Shown one piece after another: positions 9,063 through 17,214 of a stretch of 64,000 bases of DNA. Source of the DNA: Prevotella sp. Lineage in GTDB: Bacteria; Bacteroidota; Bacteroidia; Bacteroidales; Bacteroidaceae. The stretch lies in NCBI GenBank assembly GCA_017623655.1, contig JAGAON010000009.1:248001-312000 (forward strand). Direction: 5' to 3'. The notes under the pieces are model-generated. The model did not search any database, had not been told where the DNA came from, and was given only the letters and a program-made list of their open reading frames with translations. A program made the position numbers and the translations under genes. Within the stretch, counting starts at the first letter, position 1; every line of letters starts with the position of its first letter.

Positions 9063-9521
9063 TCAGACCACACCGTTCGGCTTTACCTTTAATATTATGC
9101 TGTCTCTTGACACTACCGTTACGGTAGAGCCTACGGGTATGTCCGTCTGTTCGTCCGACACGGCACGCCATTCATCACCGTCTATCTTGACATATCCGCT
9201 TCCGCCGACCGGAATAAGCTCTATAACCTTGGCATCACGGCCTATGAGCGCGTCGGCATTGCTTTTGCGTTCGTCACCTCCGCTGTGCAGTTTCCGCAGC
9301 AACGGGGGTCTGACGAGCAACACACACAGCAGCGACGCCACCGCCCACAGCAACACCTGCGACCAGAAGGGCAATCCTACTGCCGCAAGGACAAGGGAGA
9401 ATAACGCTCCGATGGAGAAGCAGACGAAATACAAATCGCCGCCGGTAAGTTCGGAGATAAGGCACACGAAACTGAGCGTGAGCCACAGAATCCACAGATT
9501 TTGAATAATGTAGTCTATCAT
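9063..9521 (-). CDS. NfeD-like membrane protein
   Basis: A 152-residue protein with three or four hydrophobic segments in the first 80 residues (LWILWLTLSFVCLISELTGG; LYFVCFSIGALFSLVLAAVG; VLLWAVASLLCVLLV) and a C-terminal OB-fold-like beta domain ('IGRDAKVIELIPVGGSGYVK' ... 'IPVGSTVTVVSRDSIILKVK'). This is the short NfeD1b-type architecture without the ClpP-like protease part. The stomatin-like gene downstream is its expected partner at the membrane. Confidence 0.9.
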   Translation of the reverse strand: MIDYIIQNLWILWLTLSFVCLISELTGGDLYFVCFSIGALFSLVLAAVGLPFWSQVLLWAVASLLCVLLVRPPLLRKLHSGGDERKSNADALIGRDAKVIELIPVGGSGYVKIDGDEWRAVSDEQTDIPVGSTVTVVSRDSIILKVKPNGVV

Positions 9522-9540
9522 AATCGTTGTTTTTTGTTTT

Positions 9541-9655
9541 AGGAGTTAGCGGAAGTTAGGAGGGAGTTAGCGGGAGTTAACGGACAATAGTATAAACTCC
9601 CGTAACCCCAACTCTCCCTATTAACTTCATTATAACTCCCTATTAACTCCTCTTT
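9541..9655. repeat. GGAGTTA-rich imperfect inverted repeat
   Basis: Repeats of GGAGTTAGCGG and GGAGTTAACGG on one side are answered by TAACTCC copies on the other, filling the ispF-nfeD gap. Similar GGAGTTAACGG words occur at 12153-12205 after the phosphatase gene. Confidence 0.55.
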
Positions 9656-10122
9656 TCTATCAATGCCACGGCGTATGCCGATATTCCTTCCTTCCTGCCG
9701 GTGAAGCCCAGCTTCTCCGTTGTGGTGGCCTTTACAGAGACATTGTCAACGTCTGTCTGCATGACATCGGCCAGACACCGGCGCATAGCGTCGATATGCG
9801 GATTGAGCTTGGGCTGCTCCGCACACACGGTGCAATCGACATTACCCAGCGTATAGCCCTTAGTGGCTATGAGGTCCATGGTCTTGCGCAACAGAATCTT
9901 TGAGTCAATGCCGTCCGTCTCCGCCGCAGTGTCAGGGAAATGATAGCCTATGTCACGCATATTGGCGGCCCCGAGCAGCGCGTCGCAGATGGCGTGTATA
10001 AGCACATCGGCGTCACTATGGCCGAGAAGGCCGTGCGTATGGGCTATCTTTATGCCGCCCAGCCAAAGGTCACGATCCTCCACAAGGCGGTGAACATCAT
10101 ATCCGAATCCTATTCTTGTCAT
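9643..10122 (-). CDS. ispF: 2-C-methyl-D-erythritol 2,4-cyclodiphosphate synthase
   Basis: A 159-residue enzyme of the MEP isoprenoid pathway. It converts CDP-ME 2-phosphate to ME-cPP as a cytoplasmic trimer. The N-terminal signature 'RIGFGYDVHRL' supplies the metal-binding Asp and His. 'LLGHSDADVLIHAICDALLGA' carries the third metal ligand His, and 'IGYHFPDT' and 'TTTEKLGFTGRKEGI' are the other family motifs. All key residues are present and the length is normal. It appears to stand alone, flanked by repeats. Confidence 0.98.
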   Translation of the reverse strand: MTRIGFGYDVHRLVEDRDLWLGGIKIAHTHGLLGHSDADVLIHAICDALLGAANMRDIGYHFPDTAAETDGIDSKILLRKTMDLIATKGYTLGNVDCTVCAEQPKLNPHIDAMRRCLADVMQTDVDNVSVKATTTEKLGFTGRKEGISAYAVALIEKRS

Positions 10123-10177
10123 TGTTTTTATGTTGTTATAGTGTTGTAATCTGTGTTATTTTATATTGCGATACCTT

Positions 10178-10250
10178 GTAGGGACGCACCTTGGTGCGTC
10201 CGAATCGCCGTTTTACCCGCATGGACGGACGCACCAAGGTGCGTCCCTAC
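10178..10250. repeat. Inverted pair of R1 palindromes
   Basis: GTAGGGACGCACCTTGGTGC (10178) and GCACCAAGGTGCGTCCCTAC (10231-10250) face each other across a 27-nt spacer, in the promoter-proximal region of ispF. Confidence 0.85.
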
Positions 10251-10317
10251 AAGTGCCGGTTACACGCCATTCTCATGCGTCTGAAAAACAGGCGAATACA
10301 GACCCGTCTGCAAAAGG

Positions 10318-10389
10318 GTGCAGATTACTGTGCAATCAGGTGCAGATTACACTGTAATCAGGCCTCTTTTACGGTGCAATCAGCACCTG
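10318..10389. repeat. 22-nt-period palindromic repeat array (R3)
   Basis: Three units of exactly 22 nt (starting at 10318, 10340 and 10362) plus a partial unit that runs into the 3' end of the acyltransferase gene. The arms vary as words: CAGATTAC/AATCAG in two units and CTCTTTTAC/AATCAG in the third. Confidence 0.8.
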
Positions 10390-11438
10390 TTTGTTTTCCG
10401 GTTCTTCACCTTATTTATTATATATGCGCACACCTTGCTCACCACCCATGCCACAGGCAGCGTTATGGCAAGCGTCAGCAGGAACGTGGGCCAATAGCCG
10501 AGGTGCTGTCTTTCCAGCGGTTTCAGTACGAACTCCACATGCACGAGGTACATCTCAAGGGATATTCCGCCCACCCACGCGAACGCTCCGTTGACGGAGA
10601 AGCGGCGGAACGAGAGGCTTTTCGTCCTGTCAAACACCTCCGTCATGATGAGAATCGCAGTGACGGCAAGGACTATATACAGCATACGCTCGATGTATAG
10701 CGGGAACTTCCCGTGTCTCATCTGTTCCAACCACACGCACGCCCACAGGCTGAAAGCGAAGAACACGGCCACCATCCACCACGCCTGCCTGTCCAATACG
10801 TCCTTACGGCGCACCGCCTCGGCGCAGTTTATGCCGAGGAAGAAGATCGGAACGCGGCTCCAGAATATCTCTATGTGTCCCACAGCCTGATGCACAGGCG
10901 TGACATACTGCACCACTATGCACCACATCAGCGGCAGCACCACAAGCCAGCGGAACACCGGATGGCGGCGCACAAGCTCCATATAGGGCAGGGCGAAAAG
11001 GTAGAGCATCATCGTGGCGGGTACATACCAGAACGTCAACTCATCGTAAAGCCAGAAGTCCCAGTTGAAGAGCACGTCGCCAACAAGGTCGATGTAACTG
11101 TCAACGGCCGCATCTCCCGTGCCCCCGAACGGCAGGGCGTATGACGGGCGGGCGGGACTGAAGCGGCTGAGATAGAAATATCCCGCCACAATGAGCCACG
11201 CGGGGTAAATGCGCAGGGCACGGTTGAAATAGAACTTCCATAAGTCCTGCCGCTTGGTCCATGAGTACCATAGCCCTATTCCGGACAGGAAAAAGAATAT
11301 ATCGACACCGAGATTGCCCATGCGCCGCAGCCCGTAAAAGGCGTCAGAGCGCGGCAACCCAACGTGGAAGAGCATCACAATGATAATGGCGAAGCCCATC
11401 AGTTCTCCCCTATAACGCGAAATTCTGCCTAAATCCAT
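10380..11438 (-). CDS. Acyltransferase family 3 membrane protein
   Basis: A 352-residue polytopic membrane protein of the acyltransferase 3 family, which O-acetylates or succinylates cell-surface glycans. Near the N-terminus is 'GFAIIIVMLFHVGLP', with the family's catalytic-type His, followed by 'GNLGVDIFFFLSGIGLWYSW' (residues about 42-61). About ten hydrophobic segments follow. I chose the ATG at 11438 (MDLGRISRYRGE) because an in-frame extension to 11585 would translate a repeat-like intergenic element. The extreme 3' end overlaps the edge of an R3 array. Target glycan unknown. Confidence 0.88.
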   Translation of the reverse strand: MDLGRISRYRGELMGFAIIIVMLFHVGLPRSDAFYGLRRMGNLGVDIFFFLSGIGLWYSWTKRQDLWKFYFNRALRIYPAWLIVAGYFYLSRFSPARPSYALPFGGTGDAAVDSYIDLVGDVLFNWDFWLYDELTFWYVPATMMLYLFALPYMELVRRHPVFRWLVVLPLMWCIVVQYVTPVHQAVGHIEIFWSRVPIFFLGINCAEAVRRKDVLDRQAWWMVAVFFAFSLWACVWLEQMRHGKFPLYIERMLYIVLAVTAILIMTEVFDRTKSLSFRRFSVNGAFAWVGGISLEMYLVHVEFVLKPLERQHLGYWPTFLLTLAITLPVAWVVSKVCAYIINKVKNRKTNRC

Positions 11439-11515
11439 ATCTGGAGGTTTGAAGGTTGGAGGTTGCGCATCGCTTGGCCGGAGGTCTTTCTGGCTTACGG
11501 GCGAAGTGAACGACC

Positions 11516-11580
11516 GCCCGGCTTTGCCGCTTTCATAGTTGTGGAGCAACGGAGGCAGAACCTGAAACCTAAAACCTTTA
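11516..11580. repeat. Intergenic element with CGGCTTTGCCGCTTTCATAG core
   Basis: The run CGGCTTTGCCGCTTTCATAG, then TTG, GGAGCAACGGAG, AGAACCT, and CCTAAAACC closely matches 15766-15835, which lies just before the UbiA-family gene. Its CGGCTTTGCCGCTT part also occurs inside the large R1 variants at 12598, 16932 and 20560. Confidence 0.7.
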
Positions 11581-11678
11581 ACCACGCACAGCGCAACCCT
11601 CTTGTTGCAAAAGTAAGCAATTTTGGCGTAACGGCCAAATTTTCGTCCTTCTTTTTCTTAAAATCAGAATTATATTCG

Positions 11679-11686
11679 TAACTTTG
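11679..11686 (+). promoter_or_regulatory. Promoter -7 element for the phosphatase gene; likely leaderless transcript
   Basis: TAACTTTG lies so close to the ATG at 11692 that transcription would start at or within about 2 nt of the start codon. No Shine-Dalgarno site can fit between. The -33 region is T-rich without a clean TTTG. Confidence 0.6.
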
Positions 11687-11691
11687 CAGCC

Positions 11692-12159
11692 ATGAAGAAA
11701 ATACTGTTTGTATGTCATGGCAACATCTGCCGCAGCCCGATGGCGGAGTTCATAATGAAGAAACTGGTGGAGAATGCACGCCGCCAAGGTGATTTCCACA
11801 TCGCTTCCGCCGCCACAAGCACGGAGGAACTGGGCAACAGCGTCTATCCGCCGGCACGCAGGAAACTGGCGGAACACGGCATTTCGTGCGACGGCAAGAC
11901 CGCGCGGCAGCTCACACGGCGTGACTATGACGAGTATGATTTGCTCATCGGCATGGATAGTTACAACATACGCAACATGAAACGTATGTGCGGAGGTGAC
12001 CCGGAGGGCAAGATTCATCTGCTCATGGACTTCACAGACCGGCCGGGAGAGGTGGCGGACCCGTGGTACACAGGTGACTTCAGCGCCACATACAGGGACT
12101 GCATGGAAGGCTGCGAGGGGTTGTTGCGGAGGTTGACGGATGTGTCCCAAAGGAGTTAA
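11692..12159 (+). CDS. Low-molecular-weight protein-tyrosine phosphatase
   Basis: A 155-residue LMW phosphatase. The P-loop CHGNICRS (residues 8-15, CX5R) gives the nucleophile Cys and the phosphate-binding Arg, and 'DPWYTGDF' (about 123-130) supplies the general-acid Asp. These enzymes remove phosphate from protein tyrosines; several (Wzb type) control Wzc-like kinases in capsule synthesis. The nearest polysaccharide-type genes are downstream (phosphoethanolamine transferase, acyltransferase), so an envelope link is possible but not shown. Second motifs are complete and the length is typical. Confidence 0.95.
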   Translation: MKKILFVCHGNICRSPMAEFIMKKLVENARRQGDFHIASAATSTEELGNSVYPPARRKLAEHGISCDGKTARQLTRRDYDEYDLLIGMDSYNIRNMKRMCGGDPEGKIHLLMDFTDRPGEVADPWYTGDFSATYRDCMEGCEGLLRRLTDVSQRS

Positions 12160-12243
12160 CGGGAGTTATCGCTTCGTCAAGAAGTCAATAAGGAGTTAAC
12201 GGACATTACTGTCGCGACCCCAAAACGTTATAAATATCACCAC

Positions 12244-12570
12244 AATACAGGGCGAAGAACCCCGAAGGGGTGAAATATCCAAGCACAGGGTGCTAACCCT
12301 GTGTTACCATCCGGACGGGAAAAATGGTATTGGAAACCCCGAAGCCGACAGGCGAGGAGCACAACGTGCGACGAGGGGTGACACAAAATCATGCTGAATC
12401 GTCATGAAACGATGTGCTGCGGTGTATTGTATTACGATAGCTACATCACCCCTCGTCGCACGTTGTGCTCCTCGCCTACCGGCTTCGGGGTTCCCGATAC
12501 ACTTTGCGGACACCATGCCTAAACACAGGGTTGACACCCTGTGCTGTAATATGTCACCCCTTCGGGGTTC
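12244..12570. repeat. R5 repeats forming a 55-bp-arm inverted repeat, with CCCCGAAGGGG palindromes
   Basis: The arm 12326-12381 is the near-exact reverse complement of 12446-12500, separated by about 64 bp. Shared words include GAGGAGCACAACGTGCGACG and its complement. CCCCGAAGGGG or CCCCTTCGGGG palindromes lie at both ends. No gene is visible in 12160-12832. Confidence 0.75.
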
Positions 12571-12597
12571 GATGCCAATACGGGAAACGACGGTGAT

Positions 12598-12667
12598 CCG
12601 GACGCACCCGCTCGGCTTGGCCGCTTGCCATAGGCTTTATGCCGGCGGCAAGAAAGTGCATCCCTAC
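12598..12667. repeat. Expanded R1 element (palindrome with about 44-nt insert)
   Basis: CGGACGCACC is followed by CGCTCGGCTTGGCCGCTTGC, CATAGGCTTTATGCCGGCGG, CAAGAA and then AGTGCATCCCTAC. It is an R1 palindrome whose two central bases are replaced by a longer stem-loop segment. Copies occur at 16932-17000 (inverted) and 20560-20628. Confidence 0.8.
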
Positions 12668-12710
12668 AAGGCATTGTAATTCAATGCGTTACAAAAGGCG
12701 TTATAAAAGG

Positions 12711-12793
12711 GCGCTGATTACACCGCAATCAGGTGCTGATTACAGTGTAATATGGTGCTGATTGCATGGTAAACAGGTGCTGATTACGAAAGG
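12711..12793. repeat. 22-nt-period palindromic repeat array (R3)
   Basis: Units start at 12711, 12733, 12755 and 12777, each 22 nt, with core GTGCTGATTACA and variable right arms (CAATCAG, GTAATATG, GTAAACAG). It precedes the phosphoethanolamine transferase gene. Confidence 0.85.
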
Positions 12794-12832
12794 GGCTGTT
12801 ACATACCACACCGCCATCAACAGAAAAGAGAA

Positions 12833-14659
12833 ATGAATTTACCTTTATTATTAAGACCGATATTCAGCAGGGCGTTCCTGTTTCTGTACCTGCTCGGCAT
12901 AGTGAGCAGCATAGTCACCGTGCCCGACTACAAGGATGCGCACATGTATGACAACGCTCCCTTGGAGCTGTTCCTCGACGTTTACGTGCTGTGCGCGGTG
13001 CTGTGCCTGATACCGAAGGCGCTACGCATCGGGAAACGCAGCCTTCCTCTGAGGACAATGGCGAAAGGAGTGGTGTATGCGGTGGCCTATCCGCTGTATA
13101 TAATAGATACCTTCTGCTGGGTGAAGTTCGGCGCGACGCTCAACCCCTCCATGCTGTTGCTGATGGGAGAGACCAACAGCAACGAGGCGGGGGAGTTCTT
13201 ATCTACCTACATAACGCCCGACATCATCATAAGCGACGTGGGCTGGTTCCTGCTGATAGGGCTGCTGCACATAGCCTGTGCGGTGCTGTGGAAACGGCTT
13301 GCGGGCGGAAGACTGCCACGAATACAATGCTTCCCGCAAAGCGCACGGGGGCGTATGGCGTGGCATACCGCCGGTTCCCTGCCCGTGGCGGCACTGCTGG
13401 TGTGGGCAGGATGCACGAGCATCGAAAACAAAGAACTGTACCTTCACACCATGACAAGGGAGACAATAGGCGAGGTGGAGCACGACCTCGCCGTGCGTCC
13501 GCACACGGAAATGTACCAGCCGGCAATGAGACTGGCGTTCTCCATTTACAGCAATGAACTGATAGCAAAGCAGCTTACGAGGCTGAAAGAGACCACAAAG
13601 GACGTGAGAGCGGATTCGTGCGACGTGAAAAGTCCTGACATCGTGCTCATAATCGGCGAGAGTTTCAACAAGAGACACGCGCAGCTTTACGGCTACGACA
13701 AGCCCAATATGCCCAACCAGACGAGGCTGATGAAACACCGGAGACTGACAAGGTTTGACGACGTAGTGTCGCCTTGGAACCTCACCAGCTTCGTGTTCAA
13801 ACACCTGATGACTACGTATTGCGTCGGCGACGACAAGGACTGGTGCGACTATCCGCTCTTCTGCCAGATATTCCGGAAAGCCGGCTATCAGGTAAACTTC
13901 TTCACAAACCAGTTCCTTCCGCAGGCGAAAGAGGCGGTATATGATTTCAGCGGCGGCTTCTTCATCAACGACCCGGAGATGAGCGAGGTGCAGTTTGACG
14001 TGCGCAACGACAGGCTCCACGTGTTCGACGAGGACCTGCTGAAAGACTTTGAGCGTGCATTGCCGGACTCGATGAGGGCGCATACGACCAAGCCCCAGCT
14101 GACAATATTCCACCTTATGGGGCAGCACGTGAACTACCGCATACGCTGTCCCCACTCAAAGAAGAAGTGGACGGCCGACGATTACCCCGATGACACGGAC
14201 CTGTCAGGCAAGAAGAAGACCGTAATGGCGGACTATGACAACGCCGTATGGTACAATGACTCGGTGGTAAACCAGATTATCGAGCGGTTCAAGAGGCGTG
14301 ACGCCATCGTGATATACCTCTCCGACCACGGCGAAGAGGTGTTCGGCAAGGGGGCAAGGCACTTCTTCGGACGTATGCACAACGCCGACATCACCAAGCG
14401 TCTGGCCGATGAAGAGTTCCGGATACCCATGTGGATCTACTGTTCCACGCTCTATTCACGCAACCATCCCGACGTGGTCAAGGCGGTAAGGGAGGCGAGG
14501 AAGAAGCCGTACATGACGGACGCACTGCCGCATCTGCTCATGGGACTGGCGGGAATACACTGCCCTTACTACAAGCCCAAGTACGACCTGCTGTCGCCGC
14601 AGTATGACGCCACACGCAAAAGAATACTGAAAAACACTACGGACTATGACAAACTATAA
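12833..14659 (+). CDS. Phosphoethanolamine/phosphoglycerol transferase (EptA/CptA-like, sulfatase fold)
   Basis: A 608-residue membrane enzyme. The N-terminal part (to about residue 200) has several transmembrane segments; the C-terminal sulfatase-fold domain faces the periplasm. 'IVLIIGESFNKRHAQLYGY' (about 270-288) is the nucleophile and metal-binding motif, 'NFFTNQF' and 'IVIYLSDHGEEVFG' hold further metal ligands, and 'HFFGRMHNADI' the conserved His region. Family members transfer phosphoethanolamine onto lipid A or core sugars. The substrate here is unproved. It overlaps the next gene by 14 bp, so the two are translationally linked. Confidence 0.9.
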   Translation: MNLPLLLRPIFSRAFLFLYLLGIVSSIVTVPDYKDAHMYDNAPLELFLDVYVLCAVLCLIPKALRIGKRSLPLRTMAKGVVYAVAYPLYIIDTFCWVKFGATLNPSMLLLMGETNSNEAGEFLSTYITPDIIISDVGWFLLIGLLHIACAVLWKRLAGGRLPRIQCFPQSARGRMAWHTAGSLPVAALLVWAGCTSIENKELYLHTMTRETIGEVEHDLAVRPHTEMYQPAMRLAFSIYSNELIAKQLTRLKETTKDVRADSCDVKSPDIVLIIGESFNKRHAQLYGYDKPNMPNQTRLMKHRRLTRFDDVVSPWNLTSFVFKHLMTTYCVGDDKDWCDYPLFCQIFRKAGYQVNFFTNQFLPQAKEAVYDFSGGFFINDPEMSEVQFDVRNDRLHVFDEDLLKDFERALPDSMRAHTTKPQLTIFHLMGQHVNYRIRCPHSKKKWTADDYPDDTDLSGKKKTVMADYDNAVWYNDSVVNQIIERFKRRDAIVIYLSDHGEEVFGKGARHFFGRMHNADITKRLADEEFRIPMWIYCSTLYSRNHPDVVKAVREARKKPYMTDALPHLLMGLAGIHCPYYKPKYDLLSPQYDATRKRILKNTTDYDKL

Positions 14660-15758
14660 CCCGAAAAGCATCCCCGCACAGGACAGGATGCCCGGCAGGG
14701 CACTGCTGAACAGAACGGAATGCTCCGCCCTGCGCGGCATTGCGATACTCGGAATATTCCTGCACAACTACCTGCATTGGCTCAAGCCGATGGTAAAAGA
14801 GAACGAGTACCAGTTTCATCAGGCCAATGTGGATGGCATGATGGAGCGTATCATGTCGCCGTCTTGGGACATATTGCTCCAGTTTTTCTCCTTTTTCGGG
14901 CACTACGGAGTGCCTGTCTTCCTGTTCCTCAGCGGCTACGGACTGGTTCTTAAATACGAGAACGCAGGTCCGACAGCCGCCGGCGGCGATACGGTGGGGG
15001 ACATATGGCAGTTCATAAGACAGCATTTCATGAAGCTGTTTCCCATGATGGCACTGGGATTTACGGTCTTTGCCATGGTGGATTGGATTACTCCGATGCG
15101 CCATCACTGGTCATGGAGCGACATAATAGGCCAGCTGACCATGACCATCAACCTGTTTCCGAAGCCCGACAGCGTCATCTGGCCGGGGCCATACTGGTTC
15201 TTCGGCCTGATGATGCAGCTGTACCTGCTCTACCGTGTGGTGCTGTACAGAAGGGGGAACAAGGTTCTTCTGACACTGATACTGCTGTGTTGGGCGATGC
15301 AGGCGATGTGCTTTGACGCTCCGGAGGGCGAGGCTCTCAACAGAATAAGGTACAACTTCATCGGCGGTATGCTGCCATTCGGCATGGGAATACTGCTCGC
15401 CCGTATGCCGTCCCTGCCCCGCCCCACAGCATCCGCAAGCCTTTCCGTTTTCATTCTCTCGCTCTTTGCGGTGCTGACGCTGTCACTTGGCTTCCACGCA
15501 TGGCTGTGGGTACCGGCCTTTGTGGTATCACTGCACGTGGCTTTGATAAAGATTCTGCCTTCATTCTGCATCAAGGCGTTTGACCGGTTGGGCGTTCTGT
15601 CGGCGGCGATATTCGTATGTCACCCCATAACCCGCAAGATATTCATCCCCATAAGCCGCAGCGGCGACATCATGGACGGCCTCGTTCTTTATGTCGTCAC
15701 CACGCTCGTGCTCGCCATGTTGTTCAGGATGGCGATACAAAAGATGCGCAACCAATAA
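14646..15758 (+). CDS. Acyltransferase family 3 membrane protein
   Basis: A 370-residue polytopic membrane protein. 'LRGIAILGIFLHNYLHW' near the N-terminus carries the family His, and 'HYGVPVFLFLSGYGLVLKY' is the second family motif. Around ten transmembrane segments follow to the C-terminus. It starts inside the 3' end of the phosphoethanolamine-type transferase, and so probably modifies the same envelope glycan or lipid. The motif spacing matches the other acyltransferase at 10380-11438, but the sequences differ clearly. Confidence 0.88.
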   Translation: MTNYNPKSIPAQDRMPGRALLNRTECSALRGIAILGIFLHNYLHWLKPMVKENEYQFHQANVDGMMERIMSPSWDILLQFFSFFGHYGVPVFLFLSGYGLVLKYENAGPTAAGGDTVGDIWQFIRQHFMKLFPMMALGFTVFAMVDWITPMRHHWSWSDIIGQLTMTINLFPKPDSVIWPGPYWFFGLMMQLYLLYRVVLYRRGNKVLLTLILLCWAMQAMCFDAPEGEALNRIRYNFIGGMLPFGMGILLARMPSLPRPTASASLSVFILSLFAVLTLSLGFHAWLWVPAFVVSLHVALIKILPSFCIKAFDRLGVLSAAIFVCHPITRKIFIPISRSGDIMDGLVLYVVTTLVLAMLFRMAIQKMRNQ

Positions 15759-15760
15759 CC

Positions 15761-15843
15761 CACCGCTCGGCTTTGCCGCTTTCATAGTTGCAAAGCAACG
15801 GAGAAAGAACCTACAACCTCCCACCTAAAACCCACAACCTCCC
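15761..15843. repeat. Intergenic element with CGGCTTTGCCGCTTTCATAG core
   Basis: This is the second copy of the element at 11516-11580, ending directly at the ATG of the UbiA-family gene. It includes AACCTACAACCTCCCACCTA and similar AACCT words, so it supplies the translation-initiation region of that gene. Confidence 0.65.
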
Positions 15844-15844
15844 G

Positions 15845-16723
15845 ATGAAATCAATACTTAAAGTCATACGCCCTCACCAATGGATAAAGAACACTTTTGT
15901 GTTCCTCCCCCTCTTCTTCGGCCAGCAACTCACGGACACCGGCCTGCTGCTGAACGCCGTCATCACCTTTTTCGCCTTCTCGTTCGCGGCCTCCAGCATC
16001 TACTGTTTTAACGACGTAATCGACGTTGAGGCCGACCGCAGACACCCGGTAAAGTGCAAACGCCCCGTAGCATCAGGCGCGGTAAGCGAGACAGAGGCAT
16101 ACGCCATGATGCTCGCCATGCTTGGCCTGAGCATGGCAACACTCACATTCCTCAGCAAGGGGCAGGAGGTCACCATGGGAGTGATAGCCGCCTACTGGCT
16201 GCTCAACATCACCTACTGCTGGAGGATAAAGCGATACGCCATCATAGACGTATGCGTCATAGCCTTCGGTTTTGTCCTCCGCATCCTCGCCGGCAGCACA
16301 TCCACCGGCATAGTGGCCAGCCACTGGCTCGTGATGATGACCTTCCTGCTCACCCTCTTCCTCTCTTTCGCCAAGAGAAGGGACGATGTGCTGCGCATGA
16401 TGAAGACAGGCGAGTCACCGCGCCAGAACACTTCACGGTACAACCTCACCTTCATCAATCAGGCGATAACCATCACCGGCGGCGTGATGCTGGTGTGCTA
16501 CATCATGTACTCGGTATCCCCTGAGGTGGTGCAGAACTTCGGCACGCCGTACATATACCTCACCAGCGGTTATGTCGTCCTCGGTTTGCTTCGCTACATA
16601 CAGCTCGCCGTGGTGGATGAGAAAAGCGGTGACCCGACGAAAGTGATGCTCCACGACCACTTCATGCAACTGATAGTGGCGGCATGGGTACTGACGTTCC
16701 TCGCCATAATATATATAATGTAA
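15845..16723 (+). CDS. UbiA-family prenyltransferase (decaprenyl-phosphate phosphoribosyltransferase-like)
   Basis: A 292-residue membrane protein with about eight transmembrane helices. The first Asp-rich motif is 'NDVIDVEADRRHPVKCKRP' (about 57-75). 'LRPHQWIKN'-like residues start the protein (VIRPHQWIKNTFVFLPLFF), the pattern seen in the Rv3806c-like subgroup, which transfers phosphoribose to polyprenyl phosphate. 'LSFAKRRDDVLRM' and 'YRFGTPYIYLTSGYVVLG'-like segments also fit. I set the start at 15845 because the upstream in-frame stretch is the repeat element. The precise donor is inferred. Confidence 0.85.
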   Translation: MKSILKVIRPHQWIKNTFVFLPLFFGQQLTDTGLLLNAVITFFAFSFAASSIYCFNDVIDVEADRRHPVKCKRPVASGAVSETEAYAMMLAMLGLSMATLTFLSKGQEVTMGVIAAYWLLNITYCWRIKRYAIIDVCVIAFGFVLRILAGSTSTGIVASHWLVMMTFLLTLFLSFAKRRDDVLRMMKTGESPRQNTSRYNLTFINQAITITGGVMLVCYIMYSVSPEVVQNFGTPYIYLTSGYVVLGLLRYIQLAVVDEKSGDPTKVMLHDHFMQLIVAAWVLTFLAIIYIM

Positions 16724-16819
16724 GGCAAAGACAACGGTATTGAAGGGTATCGGCCTCCTGTAACGCCCCATTCCCTTCCATGTTGTTTTACAAGCACTTA
16801 CAGAGGGCTTTGTAAAAGG

Positions 16820-16895
16820 GTGCTGATTACACTGCAATCAGGTGCTAATTGCAGTGTAATCAGCACCTTTTTACCATGTAATCAGCACCCTTTTG
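16820..16895. repeat. 22-nt-period palindromic repeat array (R3)
   Basis: Units start at 16820, 16842 and 16864, all 22 nt. Between them the sequence forms nearly perfect dyads such as ATTGCAGTGTAAT. It lies downstream of the UbiA-family gene. Confidence 0.85.
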
Positions 16896-16931
16896 CGACA
16901 CCTTCCATAACACCTTGAACCGCAACGTCTT

Positions 16932-17000
16932 GTAGGGACGCACCTTCTTGCCGCCGGCATAAAGCCTATGGCAAGCGGCAAAGCCGAGCGAGTGCGTCCG
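16932..17000. repeat. Expanded R1 element, inverted orientation
   Basis: TGTAGGGACGCACCTTCTTG opens the element and GAGTGCGTCCG closes it, with the same internal segment as 12598-12667 in reverse orientation. Confidence 0.8.
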
Positions 17001-17033
17001 AATCAAAAAACGAACCTTCCCACACGCAAGGTA

Positions 17034-17110
17034 GAGACGATGTACCACGTCGTCTCAGATATACACAGCAACACAACACCAGGCAGGGAGACGATGTAAT
17101 ACATCGTCTC
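17034..17110. repeat. Pair of R2 palindromes
   Basis: GAGACGATG-TACCA-CGTCGTCTC at 17034-17056 and GAGACGATG-TAATA-CATCGTCTC at 17088-17110. The pair fills the gap between the UbiA-family gene and the clpB terminator; no gene is visible in 16724-17214. Confidence 0.8.
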
Positions 17111-17169
17111 TACAACCCGGCATAATGAATCATCCTCTGCTACAACAAACCGCACACCGCACGAAAAAA

Positions 17170-17202
17170 GGATGCCGGCAGTGCTGCCGGCATCCTTTTT
17201 TC
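17170..17202. terminator. Bidirectional rho-independent terminator
   Basis: A perfect 12-bp stem (GGATGCCGGCAG / CTGCCGGCATCC) with a 2-nt loop is flanked by A6 on the left and T7 on the right. It ends 13 nt beyond the clpB stop on the minus strand and can also stop plus-strand transcription. Confidence 0.9.
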
Positions 17203-17214
17203 TATGTATTACGT

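Noticed and set aside
13199-14155. 318-codon minus-strand frame inside the phosphoethanolamine transferase gene
   Set aside because: The plus-strand protein has complete catalytic motifs through this stretch; the minus frame shows none.
16724-17214. Possible small RNA gene in the repeat gap
   Set aside because: Only palindromic repeats and a terminator shared with clpB are present; no promoter of the TAnnTTTG type is clear.
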